A DNA stretch of 64,000 nt from Halobellus rarus. GTDB lineage: Archaea; Halobacteriota; Halobacteria; Halobacteriales; Haloferacaceae. Shown here in pieces: positions 18,444-27,256 of the stretch. The stretch spans positions 186,001 to 250,000 of the forward strand of contig NZ_JANHDI010000004.1 of assembly GCF_024494595.1 (NCBI RefSeq), read 5' to 3'. The notes under the pieces are model-generated. The model saw only the letters and a program-made list of their open reading frames with translations, was not told where the DNA came from and ran no database searches. Positions within the stretch are counted from its first letter, which is position 1, and every line of letters begins with the position of its first letter. Both the position numbers and the translations under genes were made by a program.

Positions 18444-18546
18444 AAAACGTCGGTCGCGGCCGTCCATCGCGGTCCTGTACGCGCTCTGATTCGTGACCGG
18501 TGCGCGGTCTGATACGGACGACATCGACGCGCCGGTAGCTGGCGGG

Positions 18547-19386
18547 TCAGACCGAACGGTACGGACCCAGTCGCGTTCCGTCCAACAGGAACGCCTCCGT
18601 CTCGTCTCCGCGGAGGGCTTCGGGCAGGAACGGCGACAGGAAGCCCTGTCCGTCCACGTTCACCCAGGTACCTCCCGAGCGGTCGTTGAACGCCGGAAAC
18701 ACGATGATCTCTGGCGCTCGCCAGTCGAGGTCGTCGACGTCGAGACCCAGGTGTTCGGCGAACGGTTCCGGACGGAGCGGCCCGCGGAGCCACGCGCGCT
18801 CTTTCCGCCCGCCGCCGACGCTGTCTTCGAGCCGAACGGCGGGATGTTCGTGCCCGACGCAGACGACGTCGCTCTCGACGACCTCGCGCGCTGGCCAGGT
18901 GTGACCGTGGACGAATCCGACCCGGCCCAGTCTGACGCCGCCGCTGTCGGTGACGAGTAACGAGTCATCGTCCATCGACTCGAACCGCGCCGGGACGCCC
19001 GCGTCGTGGTTGCCCCGGACCAGCGTCAGGGGCACGCGGTCGAGCACCGCTCCGAGGAGTTCGTCGAGTTCGTCGCCCTCCTCGTCCGCCGATCCGCCGA
19101 TCCGGTGACCCAGGTCGCCGAGCACGACCAGCCGATCGGGATCGATCCGGTCGAGGAGGCCGAGCAGCCGGACCCGCCGGACTGCGGCGTTGCTCTCCAG
19201 TTCGACGCCACGCTCGTACCGCAGCCCGGCCTCGATGCCCGCGTGATAGTCGGCGACGACGAGGGCGCGCTCGCTCCCGAGTCGGGCGACTGCGGCGGGT
19301 TCGCCGGGAACCGGCTCCACGAGTGGATCGGACCGATCCGCGGGCCCCGCAGCCGACTCCGAGACCTCAGGGTCGGGGGAGAGCAC
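18547..19386 (-). CDS. Calcineurin-like metallophosphoesterase (PdeM/Lhr-associated type)
   Basis: This 279-residue phosphoesterase has the complete metal-binding set: D46-x-H48 (DYHAG), GDLGH (90-94), GNHD (125-128), GHTW (161-164) and GHEHP (178-182). This layout matches the ligase-associated/Lhr-associated metallophosphoesterase family, predicted nucleases or phosphodiesterases in DNA repair. About 40 residues of acidic, non-conserved sequence precede the domain, so the true start could be a later codon. It lies 3 bp after the RPA-associated gene, so it is probably cotranscribed with RPA; the Lhr gene follows downstream on the same strand. Confidence 0.88.
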   Translation of the reverse strand: MLSPDPEVSESAAGPADRSDPLVEPVPGEPAAVARLGSERALVVADYHAGIEAGLRYERGVELESNAAVRRVRLLGLLDRIDPDRLVVLGDLGHRIGGSADEEGDELDELLGAVLDRVPLTLVRGNHDAGVPARFESMDDDSLLVTDSGGVRLGRVGFVHGHTWPAREVVESDVVCVGHEHPAVRLEDSVGGGRKERAWLRGPLRPEPFAEHLGLDVDDLDWRAPEIIVFPAFNDRSGGTWVNVDGQGFLSPFLPEALRGDETEAFLLDGTRLGPYRSV

Positions 19387-19389
19387 GGC

Positions 19390-21159
19390 TCAGATCGACT
19401 TCAGCGTCCCCTCGTTGGGCTCGTAGCACTTCCCGCTCATCAGCGCCTCCTGGATGGCCTCGGCGACGTCGTCGGGATCCGCGCCGTACTCCTCGACGAC
19501 GGCCGCGACGACGGCCTCGCGGTCGGCCCCGTCGCCGTCGTCGAGGTCGGCCATCACGGAGACGGCGGCGTCTTCGAGGTCGACGTCGGCGGCCGGTTCG
19601 CCGGCGCTCGTGTCTGGCTCCGCGTCGATGGCGTCTGATCCGGCGTCGACAGCGTCCGAAGCGGTTCCGGGGTCGTCTACGGCTGTTTCGGGGTCATCCG
19701 GGACTGTTCCGGCGTCGTCCGTCGAGTCGGATTCGACGCCCGACTCGTCTCCGTCCGCGGTCGCACCGACGGCTTCATCGTCGAGCTCTGACTCCAGTTC
19801 GTCGACGTCGGGCACGTCGATGTCGGCCTCGCCGGGGTCGTCGACCTCGTTACCGGTCTCGAACTCCGTGCCGTACTCGGCCTCGATCTCGGCGCGCTCC
19901 TCCTCGTCGAGTTCGTACATCTCGTCGTCGGCGATGCCGGTTGCGGCCTCAGTCGCGTCGTTCCCCGTCTCGGCTCCGAAGTCGCCGAGGCCGCCGGCTT
20001 CCGCATCGGCGGAATCCCTGGAGCCGTCCGCGAGCGACTCACCGTCGACGTCGTCGGATGCCGAATCCGACTCGACGGACGCCGATTCGCCGGAGGACGT
20101 CGTCGATCCGGCATCGATCGCCGAATCTTCGACGTCGCTTGCCGTATCCCCGGCTTCGGACTCGCTCTCGCCGGCGACGGCGCTCGACGAGTCAGCGTCG
20201 CTCTCGCCGGCGACGTCCGGAGACGGTGTCTCCCCCCCGCTGTCCGCGGGCGGGGCTTCGGTCGCAACGTCATCCGAGCGGCCTTCCGTGGAATCAACCG
20301 CGCTCTCGTCCGTCGCGCTCGCGTCGTCGATCGCCTCCCCGCTGCTCGGGGAGTCGGGGGCGGCGGCCGCGTCCCCAGTCGACGTCCCGTCGCTCACAGA
20401 CACCGCCGCGGCCGCGTCACCGGGCGCCGCAGACGACGCGGAGACTGCCGGCAGCGGGCCGAGTTCCCGCGATCCCGGGTCGTTCGGGGACGCGGTCGGC
20501 GCTTCGACGGCGTCGCGCTCGCCGGCGACGAGCTCGAGCGCCTGCACGGCCATCGACCTGACGCCTTCGAGGTAGTGTTCGGTCGGTTCGTAGTGATCGA
20601 CCGCGAGCGCGACGCCCTGTGCGAGCGCGGAGTCGACGCCGCGGGACTCCAGCGCCGCGGTCAGATCGTCGCCGCGGACGTCCAGTTCCAGCGCCGCGGC
20701 GGTCGTCGCGACGCGTTCGAGCGTCGCCTCCGCCGCGGCCACGACCCAGCGGTCGCGCGTGTCGGCGTCGACCTCGTTGATGCTCTCCGGACGCACCGAG
20801 GTGAAGATCCGATCGGAGTCCTCCGGCTGATACGTCCGGGCCTTGCCGGTCAGCGAGACGAAGCACGGCGGGGAGGCCCGATCGAGGAATCCCATCGCGT
20901 CCGGCTGGTACTGGCCGGCGTAAGAGACGAAGACGCCGGTCGGGTCGGCGATCCGCCCGCGAACGATCTCCTCGTTGACCTGCTCGACCTCGGTGAGCGC
21001 GCCGACGGCGAACAGCCGATTGACGCGCGCGCCGGTCGGGGTCACCACGTAGTTCGGCGCGCGCTCGTCGTCGCCCTCCGAGTACGACAGCGTCGCGTCG
21101 TCGAACTCGGCGGCGAAGAGGCGGCGAGCCACCTCCCGCCCCTGGGGCGCGTCGCTCAC
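19390..21159 (-). CDS. RPA-associated protein (Rpap, COG3390 family)
   Basis: This 589-residue partner of haloarchaeal RPA is encoded just downstream of it with a GTGA overlap (GTG start 21159, RPA stop 21156-21158). Residues 1-190 hold the OB-fold-containing conserved domain (REVARRLFAAEFDDATLSY, APNYVVTPTGARVNRLF, VSYAGQYQPDAMGFLD). A very long acidic Ser/Asp/Glu/Ala-rich disordered region spans about 215-520. The end is a small helical, winged-helix-like domain (VVAAVVEEYGADPDDVAEAI, then GKCYEPNEGTLKSI), as found at the C-terminus of some replication proteins. In haloarchaea RPA and its associated proteins protect single-stranded DNA and are needed for DNA-damage resistance. The long linker is a notable elaboration. 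Confidence 0.88.
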   Translation of the reverse strand: MSDAPQGREVARRLFAAEFDDATLSYSEGDDERAPNYVVTPTGARVNRLFAVGALTEVEQVNEEIVRGRIADPTGVFVSYAGQYQPDAMGFLDRASPPCFVSLTGKARTYQPEDSDRIFTSVRPESINEVDADTRDRWVVAAAEATLERVATTAAALELDVRGDDLTAALESRGVDSALAQGVALAVDHYEPTEHYLEGVRSMAVQALELVAGERDAVEAPTASPNDPGSRELGPLPAVSASSAAPGDAAAAVSVSDGTSTGDAAAAPDSPSSGEAIDDASATDESAVDSTEGRSDDVATEAPPADSGGETPSPDVAGESDADSSSAVAGESESEAGDTASDVEDSAIDAGSTTSSGESASVESDSASDDVDGESLADGSRDSADAEAGGLGDFGAETGNDATEAATGIADDEMYELDEEERAEIEAEYGTEFETGNEVDDPGEADIDVPDVDELESELDDEAVGATADGDESGVESDSTDDAGTVPDDPETAVDDPGTASDAVDAGSDAIDAEPDTSAGEPAADVDLEDAAVSVMADLDDGDGADREAVVAAVVEEYGADPDDVAEAIQEALMSGKCYEPNEGTLKSI

Positions 21160-22427
21160 GAGCGCACCTCCGCGAGCAGGGCGGTGGCACGCGCCCCCGG
21201 ATCGTCCGTCGCGCGCTCGAACTCGCTCGCCTCGACGCTCGCGCCGTAGTCGTCGACCGAGAGGTTCCCGCGGACGCGGTACTCCCGGCCGACGATGCGC
21301 TCGCGGATCTCGTCGGCGACGACCTCCTTGTCCATCGCGTCGCGCGCGGCCGTCATCGCCTCCTCCATCGTTCCGCCGTAGAGTTCCTCGGTGAGTTCGC
21401 GGTCGAGGACCGCCGTCACGGTCCCGGTGCCGTCGTCGACGATCGCCTTCACGCGCATATCGTCCTCGCCCTCGACGTCCCCGTGACTCCGGCACTGCCC
21501 GTTCTGCAGGACGCGCCCGCACTCCGGACAGCGCTCGATGAGTCCCGATCCGTCGCGGACTTCGAGGACGTTGCCGACGAGTTCGACGTCGAAGAGGCCG
21601 CCGGAACCGACCGCCTCGGCGATGCCCATCCGCGGGGCCTCGTCGTCGACCGCGACGTCCCGAGCCAGCGGCGTGACCGTCGTGAACTCCGAGAGGTTCA
21701 CCTGCGGGACGCCGCGGAACTCCCGGACGTACACGTCCTCGAACCGGAAGTCGTGGCCCTCTCGGAGCTCCGAGCGGGCCTTCCAGTCGGTAAAGGGGAG
21801 CCGCCCGGTCTCGTCGGCGACGACGCCCGAGCGGATCGCGGTCTCGCCGTCGCGGCCGTCGATGACGCGCTCCTCGGATTCGAGGACGCGCACCTCGACG
21901 TTCCGGCCGCGGTCGCCCGACCGGAGGTCGACGAGATCCGAGTCGCCGCCGACCTCGTAGGGGACCTCGACGGGCGTCGTCTCGACGGCGACCGTCGAGG
22001 ACTGGCCGACGTTCAGTTCGGGCCGGCCGTCCCACTCGCGGACGCCGGCGTTGCCGACGGTGATCGAGTCGCCGGGCTCGAAGCCGAAGTCCTCCCACGC
22101 GGTGTAGGAGATCGTCCCGGTCTCGTCGGCGAACTCTCCCTCGCGGATGACCTGTTCTTCGCCCTGGTACTGGATCGATCGCTGGCCCACCGAGAGCACC
22201 CGCACAGTCACGGTGACGTTCCCGTCCTCCGGCGTGACGTCAGCGACGTCCTTGGTCGTCGGCGTCGCGTCGCCACCACCGTCGCCGCCGTGCTTGCGGC
22301 GGATGCTCTGTTTGGCCTCGTCGATCGGCACGCTGTACGACAGCAGGTTCTCCAGGTCGGATCGAACCTCCGCTTTGTCAACCCCGAGGGCGGAGGCGAG
22401 CTCCTCGGCGTGTTCGTCTACGTCCAT
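21156..22427 (-). CDS. rpa: Replication protein A, single-stranded DNA-binding
   Basis: This 423-residue RPA has an N-terminal helical region (MDVDEHAEELASALGVDK), then OB folds. At least two are clear: about 65-165 (VRVLSVGQRSIQYQG) and about 175-280 (VEVRVLESEERVIDGRDG). A further OB region, about 290-420, is interrupted by a zinc finger CPECGRVLQNGQCRSHG. The start at 22427 is supported by a GGATAAAAAG box about 30 bp upstream; longer frames upstream are not conserved. It binds and protects single-stranded DNA in replication and repair. It is operonic with the Rpap and metallophosphoesterase genes. Confidence 0.92.
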   Translation of the reverse strand: MDVDEHAEELASALGVDKAEVRSDLENLLSYSVPIDEAKQSIRRKHGGDGGGDATPTTKDVADVTPEDGNVTVTVRVLSVGQRSIQYQGEEQVIREGEFADETGTISYTAWEDFGFEPGDSITVGNAGVREWDGRPELNVGQSSTVAVETTPVEVPYEVGGDSDLVDLRSGDRGRNVEVRVLESEERVIDGRDGETAIRSGVVADETGRLPFTDWKARSELREGHDFRFEDVYVREFRGVPQVNLSEFTTVTPLARDVAVDDEAPRMGIAEAVGSGGLFDVELVGNVLEVRDGSGLIERCPECGRVLQNGQCRSHGDVEGEDDMRVKAIVDDGTGTVTAVLDRELTEELYGGTMEEAMTAARDAMDKEVVADEIRERIVGREYRVRGNLSVDDYGASVEASEFERATDDPGARATALLAEVRS

Positions 22428-22451
22428 CGTCGTCGAACCTACAGCCGCCTG

Positions 22452-22461
22452 GGATAAAAAG
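22452..22461 (-). promoter_or_regulatory. TATA box of the rpa operon
   Basis: On the minus strand this is CTTTTTATCC, at about -25 to -34 from the rpa ATG at 22427. It fits leaderless transcription of rpa. Confidence 0.65.
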
Positions 22462-22504
22462 GGTCGCCGAGTCGGGATCTCCGAAGCGGTACCCCCGTCG
22501 CCAG

Positions 22505-22813
22505 TCACGCCGGTTCGTCGTCGATCCGCCGCGACACGAGGACGACGAGCGCGAGCGGTATTCCGAGGATGAGGGCGAGCGTCAGGCCGCCGTATGCGGC
22601 GAAGCCGAGCGGCGTCGCCGGGAAGGGAACCAGAAAGAGAAAGCGCGGCGGTCGGAGGCCCTCGACGAACGTCGCGATCAGGAATCCCGCCGTCGCGGTG
22701 ACGAGAACGAGCACGACGTACAGGCCGACGACGAGACGCGGTCCCGCGAGTCCCGGGCGCGAACCCCCCGGTGGCTGGTCGTCGCCTTCGGCCGGATCGG
22801 TAGTCTCGCTCAC
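22505..22813 (-). CDS. Small haloarchaeal membrane protein, unknown function
   Basis: This encodes 102 residues: an acidic, Pro/Gly-rich N-terminal tail of about 25 residues, then two hydrophobic segments (about 27-48 and 70-94) separated by the loop EGLRPPRFLFLVPFPATPLGF. The C-terminus has RRID. It is conserved-looking as an integral membrane protein, but I know no function. It lies 77 bp upstream of rpa on the same strand and may be a separate unit because rpa has its own TATA box. Confidence 0.75.
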   Translation of the reverse strand: MSETTDPAEGDDQPPGGSRPGLAGPRLVVGLYVVLVLVTATAGFLIATFVEGLRPPRFLFLVPFPATPLGFAAYGGLTLALILGIPLALVVLVSRRIDDEPA

Positions 22814-22906
22814 GTCGGCTTTGTAGTGCGGACGCGGTTAAGCCACCCGCTCTCCGATCGACCCGGTGACCGACGCACCTTTGAGCGCACACCACGAACG
22901 AGACGT

Positions 22907-22990
22907 ATGAGCGATACAGACCTGCTGGGCGTCGTTCTCGGAGCGATCGCGATACTGATGTTCGCTACCGGCCTCTTTCTCGCGATCTGA
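22907..22990 (+). CDS. 27-residue membrane microprotein
   Basis: An ATG at 22907 opens a 28-codon frame whose product is MSDTDLLGVVLGAIAILMFA followed by TGLFLAI: a short acidic start and a single transmembrane helix. It sits alone in the 318-bp gap between the divergently placed membrane protein (22813) and the cytochrome oxidase gene that ends at 23132. The clean helix and in-frame stop suggest a real microprotein, possibly a small oxidase-associated subunit, but the only evidence is composition and position. Confidence 0.45.
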   Translation: MSDTDLLGVVLGAIAILMFATGLFLAI

Positions 22991-23131
22991 GCCCGTCGAC
23001 TACCGTCAGCGATCGCAAGGACCGGCAGCGTCGGCTATCGACGATTTCTGATGCTGACCGGCGCGCAGGAGGCGTCGAACAAAAACGAATCGTCGGACAG
23101 AGCGGTCGAGACAGACGTGTTCGGCTCCGAC

Positions 23132-24919
23132 TTACGCGTCGGAGCGGTCGTCCGCCGGTTCGTCGACGTGACCGCCGTCCGTCAGTGCGGTCTCGTCGTC
23201 GGGGTCGCCGCCGTCGGCGATCGCCGTCTGCTGCTTCTGGTCGAACCAGTCCCACTCGGCGGTGTAGAGGCCGGACTGCCGGAGGTTCCACGGGTCGCCG
23301 TCCTCGATCTCCGGGCCCTCCAGCCACGACTGGACGAAGTTCCAGACGAAGATGATCTGCCCGACGAGCAGGAGCAGCGCGCCGACCGTCGCGAGCTGGT
23401 GCAGCGTCGCGAACTGCGGGAGGAACGTCGCGTACCGGCGCGGCATCCCGCCGTATCCGAGCAGGATCATCGCGAAGAACGTGATGTTCGTCCCGATCAT
23501 CGACAGCCAGAAGTGGGCCTTCCCGAGGGTCTTCTGGTACATCCGGCCGGTGTACAGCGGGAACCAGTAATACAGTCCCGAGAAGCCGGCGAACGCGATC
23601 GCGCCCATCACGACGTAGTGGAAGTGCCCGACGACGTAGTAGGTGTCGTGGAGCACGAGGTCCACCGGAATCGACGCCAGGAAGACGCCGGTGACGCCGC
23701 CGATGATGAAGTTCGAGACGAAGCCGACCGAGAACAGCATCGGCGTGGTGAGCCTGACCCGGCCGTTCCACATCGTCGTGATCCAGTTGAACGTCTTCAC
23801 CGCGCTCGGTATCGCGATCGCGAGCGAGACCGCCATGAACGAGGCGCGGAGCCGCGGGTCCATCCCGGTCGCGAACATGTGGTGCGCCCAGACGCCGAAC
23901 GAGAGGACGCCGATCGCGAGCGTGGAGTAGACGACGAACTTGAATCCGAAGAGCCGACGCCCGGAGAACCGCGGGATGACGTAGCTGACGATCCCCATCG
24001 GCGGTAACACGAGAATGTAGACCTCGGGGTGACCGAAGAACCAGAACAGGTGCTGCCAGAGGATCGCGCCGCCCTCGCCGGAGAAGAACGCCGTCCCGAA
24101 GTTGCGGTCGAACAGCAGCATCACGATCGCGCTGCCCAGAAGCGGGAACGCGAACAGGATGAGCCCCGACTGGGTGAGGATCGTCCACGAGAAGATGTCG
24201 AGGTTCGCCCAGGAGACGTCGTCGCCGCGCTCGGTGAAGATGGTCGCGATGAAGTTGATCGCCCCCATCGTCGCGGAGACGCCAGAGAGGTGCAGGCCCA
24301 AGAGCATCAGGTCGACGCCGGCGTTGGCCTGGTTACCCGCACCGGCACCGGTCGAAAGCGGCGTGTACATCGTCCAGGCGGTCTGTGCCGGAATGACGTC
24401 CGGCAGCGGGAAGAAGCCCGCCCAGATGAGCAGCGCTGCGGGCGGGAGCAGCCAGAACGCGATGGCGTTGATCCGCGGGAACGCCATATCGTCCGCGCCG
24501 ATGAGCAGCGGAACGAGGTAGTTCGAGAACGCCGCGATAATCGGCGTCCCGAAGAGGAACAGCATCGTGATGCCGTGACTCGTCAGAAGCGAGTTGTAGA
24601 ACGTGTTCGAGATGAGCGACATCCCGGGATCGATGAGTTCGATCCGCATCACGACGACCATCAGGCCGCCGACGGCGAACGCGATGAGACCGTAGGCACC
24701 GTAGAGGATGCCGATGTCCTTGTGGTCGACCGTCGTCAGCCACCGGATGACGCCGGATGGTTTCTCTTCGGAACCGTAGCTGTCCTTCTGCCCGAAGGCA
24801 CCGCCACCCGCGACGGGGGTGTACGAGCGCCAGTTTTCGACCCGCGCGAGCCACGCGGCGACGGCGACGAGGAAGAGCCCCATAAGCACCGTCAGTGCGA
24901 GCTGTCCGTTGACCTCCAT
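23132..24919 (-). CDS. Cytochrome c oxidase subunit I (heme-copper oxidase)
   Basis: This roughly 595-residue membrane protein is the catalytic subunit of the terminal oxidase. Heme and CuB ligands are visible: the low-spin heme histidine in SHGITMLF, the His-Tyr pair in GHPEVYILVLPP, the two histidines in WAHHMF, and the late heme histidines in HDTYYVVGHFHYVV. HPEVY with the proton-channel-like segments places it in the A-type (aa3) family. The first TM precedes the usual start by about 40 residues (a fused small subunit or extension). I chose ATG 24919 over the TTG two codons upstream. Acidic C-terminal tail. Subunit II is not in the window. Confidence 0.93.
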   Translation of the reverse strand: MEVNGQLALTVLMGLFLVAVAAWLARVENWRSYTPVAGGGAFGQKDSYGSEEKPSGVIRWLTTVDHKDIGILYGAYGLIAFAVGGLMVVVMRIELIDPGMSLISNTFYNSLLTSHGITMLFLFGTPIIAAFSNYLVPLLIGADDMAFPRINAIAFWLLPPAALLIWAGFFPLPDVIPAQTAWTMYTPLSTGAGAGNQANAGVDLMLLGLHLSGVSATMGAINFIATIFTERGDDVSWANLDIFSWTILTQSGLILFAFPLLGSAIVMLLFDRNFGTAFFSGEGGAILWQHLFWFFGHPEVYILVLPPMGIVSYVIPRFSGRRLFGFKFVVYSTLAIGVLSFGVWAHHMFATGMDPRLRASFMAVSLAIAIPSAVKTFNWITTMWNGRVRLTTPMLFSVGFVSNFIIGGVTGVFLASIPVDLVLHDTYYVVGHFHYVVMGAIAFAGFSGLYYWFPLYTGRMYQKTLGKAHFWLSMIGTNITFFAMILLGYGGMPRRYATFLPQFATLHQLATVGALLLLVGQIIFVWNFVQSWLEGPEIEDGDPWNLRQSGLYTAEWDWFDQKQQTAIADGGDPDDETALTDGGHVDEPADDRSDA

Positions 24920-25097
24920 AGGCAACTCTGAGGAACGAAAGGTAATGAAAGGTTCGGGACGACGCGGCCGGGTCCAGCGATCGCGAACGGACGATAGAAG
25001 TCACGACCGTTCGTTTCACTGGCGTGTGGCTCTTTCGAACGACGCGGAAGATCGTTCGGCAAAAGGCCTTTTATGATCTATACGTCACCGCCACCGA

Positions 25098-25547
25098 TCA
25101 GGCGTCTTTGGTATCGGCATCGTCTTCGGCGTCACCGTCGGCATCGTCTTCGGCGTCACCGTCGGCATCGTCTTCGGCGTCACCGTCGGCATCGTCTTCG
25201 CCATCGCCCTCGACTTCCGGAGCGTCGTCGGTCGATTCGGGATCTATCGCCGCCGGTCCGTGGTCCTCTTCGAGCGGTTTGGCGCCTCTGACGCCCGCCT
25301 GTCCGGGAAGATAGACCTCGCCCGACTGTTCGCTGCCGGCGACCGCTCGGCCCGCGAAGTACGTGAGAATCGCGAGCAGTACGAACGGAACGGCCAGCAG
25401 TCCGAACTGGATCGACGACGCGAGCGGGTCGATTCCGAACGGGGAGAGCACCGCGAACGCGACGACGAAGAACGCGATGATGAACAGGGGGACGACGTTG
25501 ACCGTGAGGTCGAGCAGCGTGTCCCGATCGAAGATCTTGTTCGCCAT
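25098..25547 (-). CDS. Oxidase-neighbour membrane protein with acidic repeat tail
   Basis: This encodes 149 residues. Residues 13-75 hold two hydrophobic helices (VVPLFIIAFFVVAFAVL and FGLLAVPFVLLAILTYFAG) preceded by MANKIFDRDTLLDLTVNV, a family seen next to haloarchaeal cytochrome oxidase genes. After about residue 110 the protein becomes a run of Glu/Asp octapeptides (DADGDAED pattern) encoded by perfect 24-bp DNA repeats. It probably serves the oxidase as an accessory membrane subunit; the role is inferred from position only. It has its own TATA-like box (minus-strand CCTATTTGATT near 25569-25579). Confidence 0.75.
   Translation of the reverse strand: MANKIFDRDTLLDLTVNVVPLFIIAFFVVAFAVLSPFGIDPLASSIQFGLLAVPFVLLAILTYFAGRAVAGSEQSGEVYLPGQAGVRGAKPLEEDHGPAAIDPESTDDAPEVEGDGEDDADGDAEDDADGDAEDDADGDAEDDADTKDA
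25114..25209 (+). repeat. 24-bp tandem repeats inside the oxidase-neighbour gene
   Basis: Three identical 24-bp units (25114-25137, 25138-25161, 25162-25185) and a fourth degenerate one (25186-25209). Each encodes eight mainly acidic residues on the minus strand, so copy-number change would alter only the length of the tail. Confidence 0.9.
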
Positions 25548-25625
25548 ACCTGCCCGTTCCGGCGGAGAATCAAATAGGTTGTTGGTTCGCGGGCGGCGCC
25601 GAACGGATCGCAGCCGACGGTGAAC

Positions 25626-25991
25626 TCAGTACGTTGGCTCGCGGTCGGGGCTGAACAGCATACCAGCGACGCCGGCGGCGACGAGGATGACGGCGGCGGC
25701 GACGATCGCCAAGCCCCGGTTCGGGAGGCCGATGCGGGTGAACATAAACGCCAGCCCCAGCACGGCGAGCGGCGCGGCGACGCCGATCAGGCCGCGCCAC
25801 GGCGTCTTCGCGTAGCCCGACTCGGTGGCCATCCCGGCGACGCTCCCGCCGAAGAGGAGGAGCCCGCCGACCGCGATCGGGAACAGGCTGAAGAGGATGC
25901 CGAGCTCCGCGATCGGGATGCCCAGCGCGATGAACAGCGGCCACGGACTCGCCATTCGATACTGCTCCGACAGCCCCGGTTCTGCGTCCAT
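25626..25991 (-). CDS. Small oxidase-neighbour membrane protein
   Basis: This 121-residue protein has four hydrophobic segments (about 15-30, 38-55, 66-86, 91-111) and starts MDAEPGLSEQYRMASPWPLF. It belongs to a haloarchaeal membrane family found with cytochrome oxidase subunits. It is transcribed in the same direction as subunit I, 78 bp upstream of the preceding entry. The function is unknown; a structural or assembly role for the oxidase is inferred from neighbourhood. Confidence 0.75.
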   Translation of the reverse strand: MDAEPGLSEQYRMASPWPLFIALGIPIAELGILFSLFPIAVGGLLLFGGSVAGMATESGYAKTPWRGLIGVAAPLAVLGLAFMFTRIGLPNRGLAIVAAAVILVAAGVAGMLFSPDREPTY

Positions 25992-26110
25992 TACCGGCTG
26001 TACGTCCCGAGAGCTACAAAGGGCTTCGATTTTTCGACCTGTTCGGCGCGTCGCCCCGGACGCGGGAGCGACGTCCCCACGCGACCCGCGGGCCCGCTCG
26101 GAAAGAACAC

Positions 26111-26117
26111 CTTTTTC
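26111..26117 (+). promoter_or_regulatory. TATA-like box of the DRG GTPase gene
   Basis: CTTTTTC at -27 to -33 from ATG 26144. Confidence 0.5.
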
Positions 26118-26143
26118 GACGCAGATAGCCGAACGGTAACACG

Positions 26144-27256
26144 ATGGGACTGGAGGAAGAGATCGAGGAGATCCGCGAGGAGATCGCTGAGACGCCGTAC
26201 AACAAGTCGACCGAGGCGCACATCGGCCGGCTGAAGGCGAAGCTCGCGGAGAAGAAAGAGAAACTCGAAAACCAGTCCGGGAGCGGCGGCGGTCACGGCT
26301 ACGCGGTCGAGAAGACGGGAGACGTGACCGTCGCGCTCGTCGGCTTCCCCAGCGTCGGGAAGTCGACGCTGATCAACGCGCTCACCAACGCCGACAGCGA
26401 GGTCGGCGAGTACGAGTTCACGACGCTCGACGTCAACCCGGGGATGCTGAAGCACAACGGCGCGAACATCCAGATCCTCGACGTTCCGGGACTCATCGAG
26501 GGCGCTGCGGGCGGACGCGGCGGCGGGAAAGAGGTCCTCTCTGTCGTCCGGACCGCCGACCTCGTCGTCTTCCTCCTCTCGGTCTTCGAGATCGATCGCT
26601 ACGAGCGCCTCAGTCAGGAACTGTACAACAACAAGATCCGACTGGACACCTCACCGCCGAGCGTCACCATCTCCAAACGGGGCAAAGGCGGCATTCACGT
26701 GACGACCGCCGACGACGTCGACCTCGATGAGGACACCATCGCGGGCGTCCTCCGCGAACACGGCTACGTCAACGCCGACGTGACCGTCCGCGGCGACGTC
26801 ACGATAGACGAACTCATCGACGCCATCATGGACAACCGCGTCTACCTGCCGTCGATCGTCGCCGTCAACAAGGCGGACCTCATCGATCGCGACTACCTCC
26901 CGACCGTCGAGGAGGACCTCCGCGAGGTGGGCGTCGATCCCGACGACGCGGTCTTCATCAGCGCCGAGGCCGAGAAGGGCCTCGACGCGCTGAAAGAGGA
27001 ACTCTGGGACGCGCTGGGGCTCATCCGGGTGTACATGGACAAGCCCGGCCGCGGCGTCGACTACGAGGAACCGCTGGTCCTGATGGAAGGAGAGAACACG
27101 GTCGACGACGCCCTCCGCAAACTGGGGGGGACCCTCGACGAACGCTTCCGGTTCGCCCGCGTCACGGGCTCGAGCGCGAAACACGACGAGCAGCAGGTCG
27201 GCCGCGACCACGAACTACAGGACGAGGACATCCTCCGTGTCGTCTCGCGGAAGTGA
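26144..27256 (+). CDS. DRG-family GTP-binding protein
   Basis: This 370-residue OBG/DRG GTPase has an N-terminal helical arm (1-45, coiled coil), G1 GFPSVGKST, G3 DVPGLIEGA, G4 NKAD and G5 ISAE, and a C-terminal TGS domain (about 290-370; VYMDKPGRGVDYEEPLVLMEG, ending DILRVVSRK). DRG proteins associate with ribosomes or polysomes and are among the most conserved translation-linked GTPases of archaea and eukaryotes. Length is as expected. Its 3' end overlaps the next gene's start by 20 bp. Confidence 0.96.
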   Translation: MGLEEEIEEIREEIAETPYNKSTEAHIGRLKAKLAEKKEKLENQSGSGGGHGYAVEKTGDVTVALVGFPSVGKSTLINALTNADSEVGEYEFTTLDVNPGMLKHNGANIQILDVPGLIEGAAGGRGGGKEVLSVVRTADLVVFLLSVFEIDRYERLSQELYNNKIRLDTSPPSVTISKRGKGGIHVTTADDVDLDEDTIAGVLREHGYVNADVTVRGDVTIDELIDAIMDNRVYLPSIVAVNKADLIDRDYLPTVEEDLREVGVDPDDAVFISAEAEKGLDALKEELWDALGLIRVYMDKPGRGVDYEEPLVLMEGENTVDDALRKLGGTLDERFRFARVTGSSAKHDEQQVGRDHELQDEDILRVVSRK

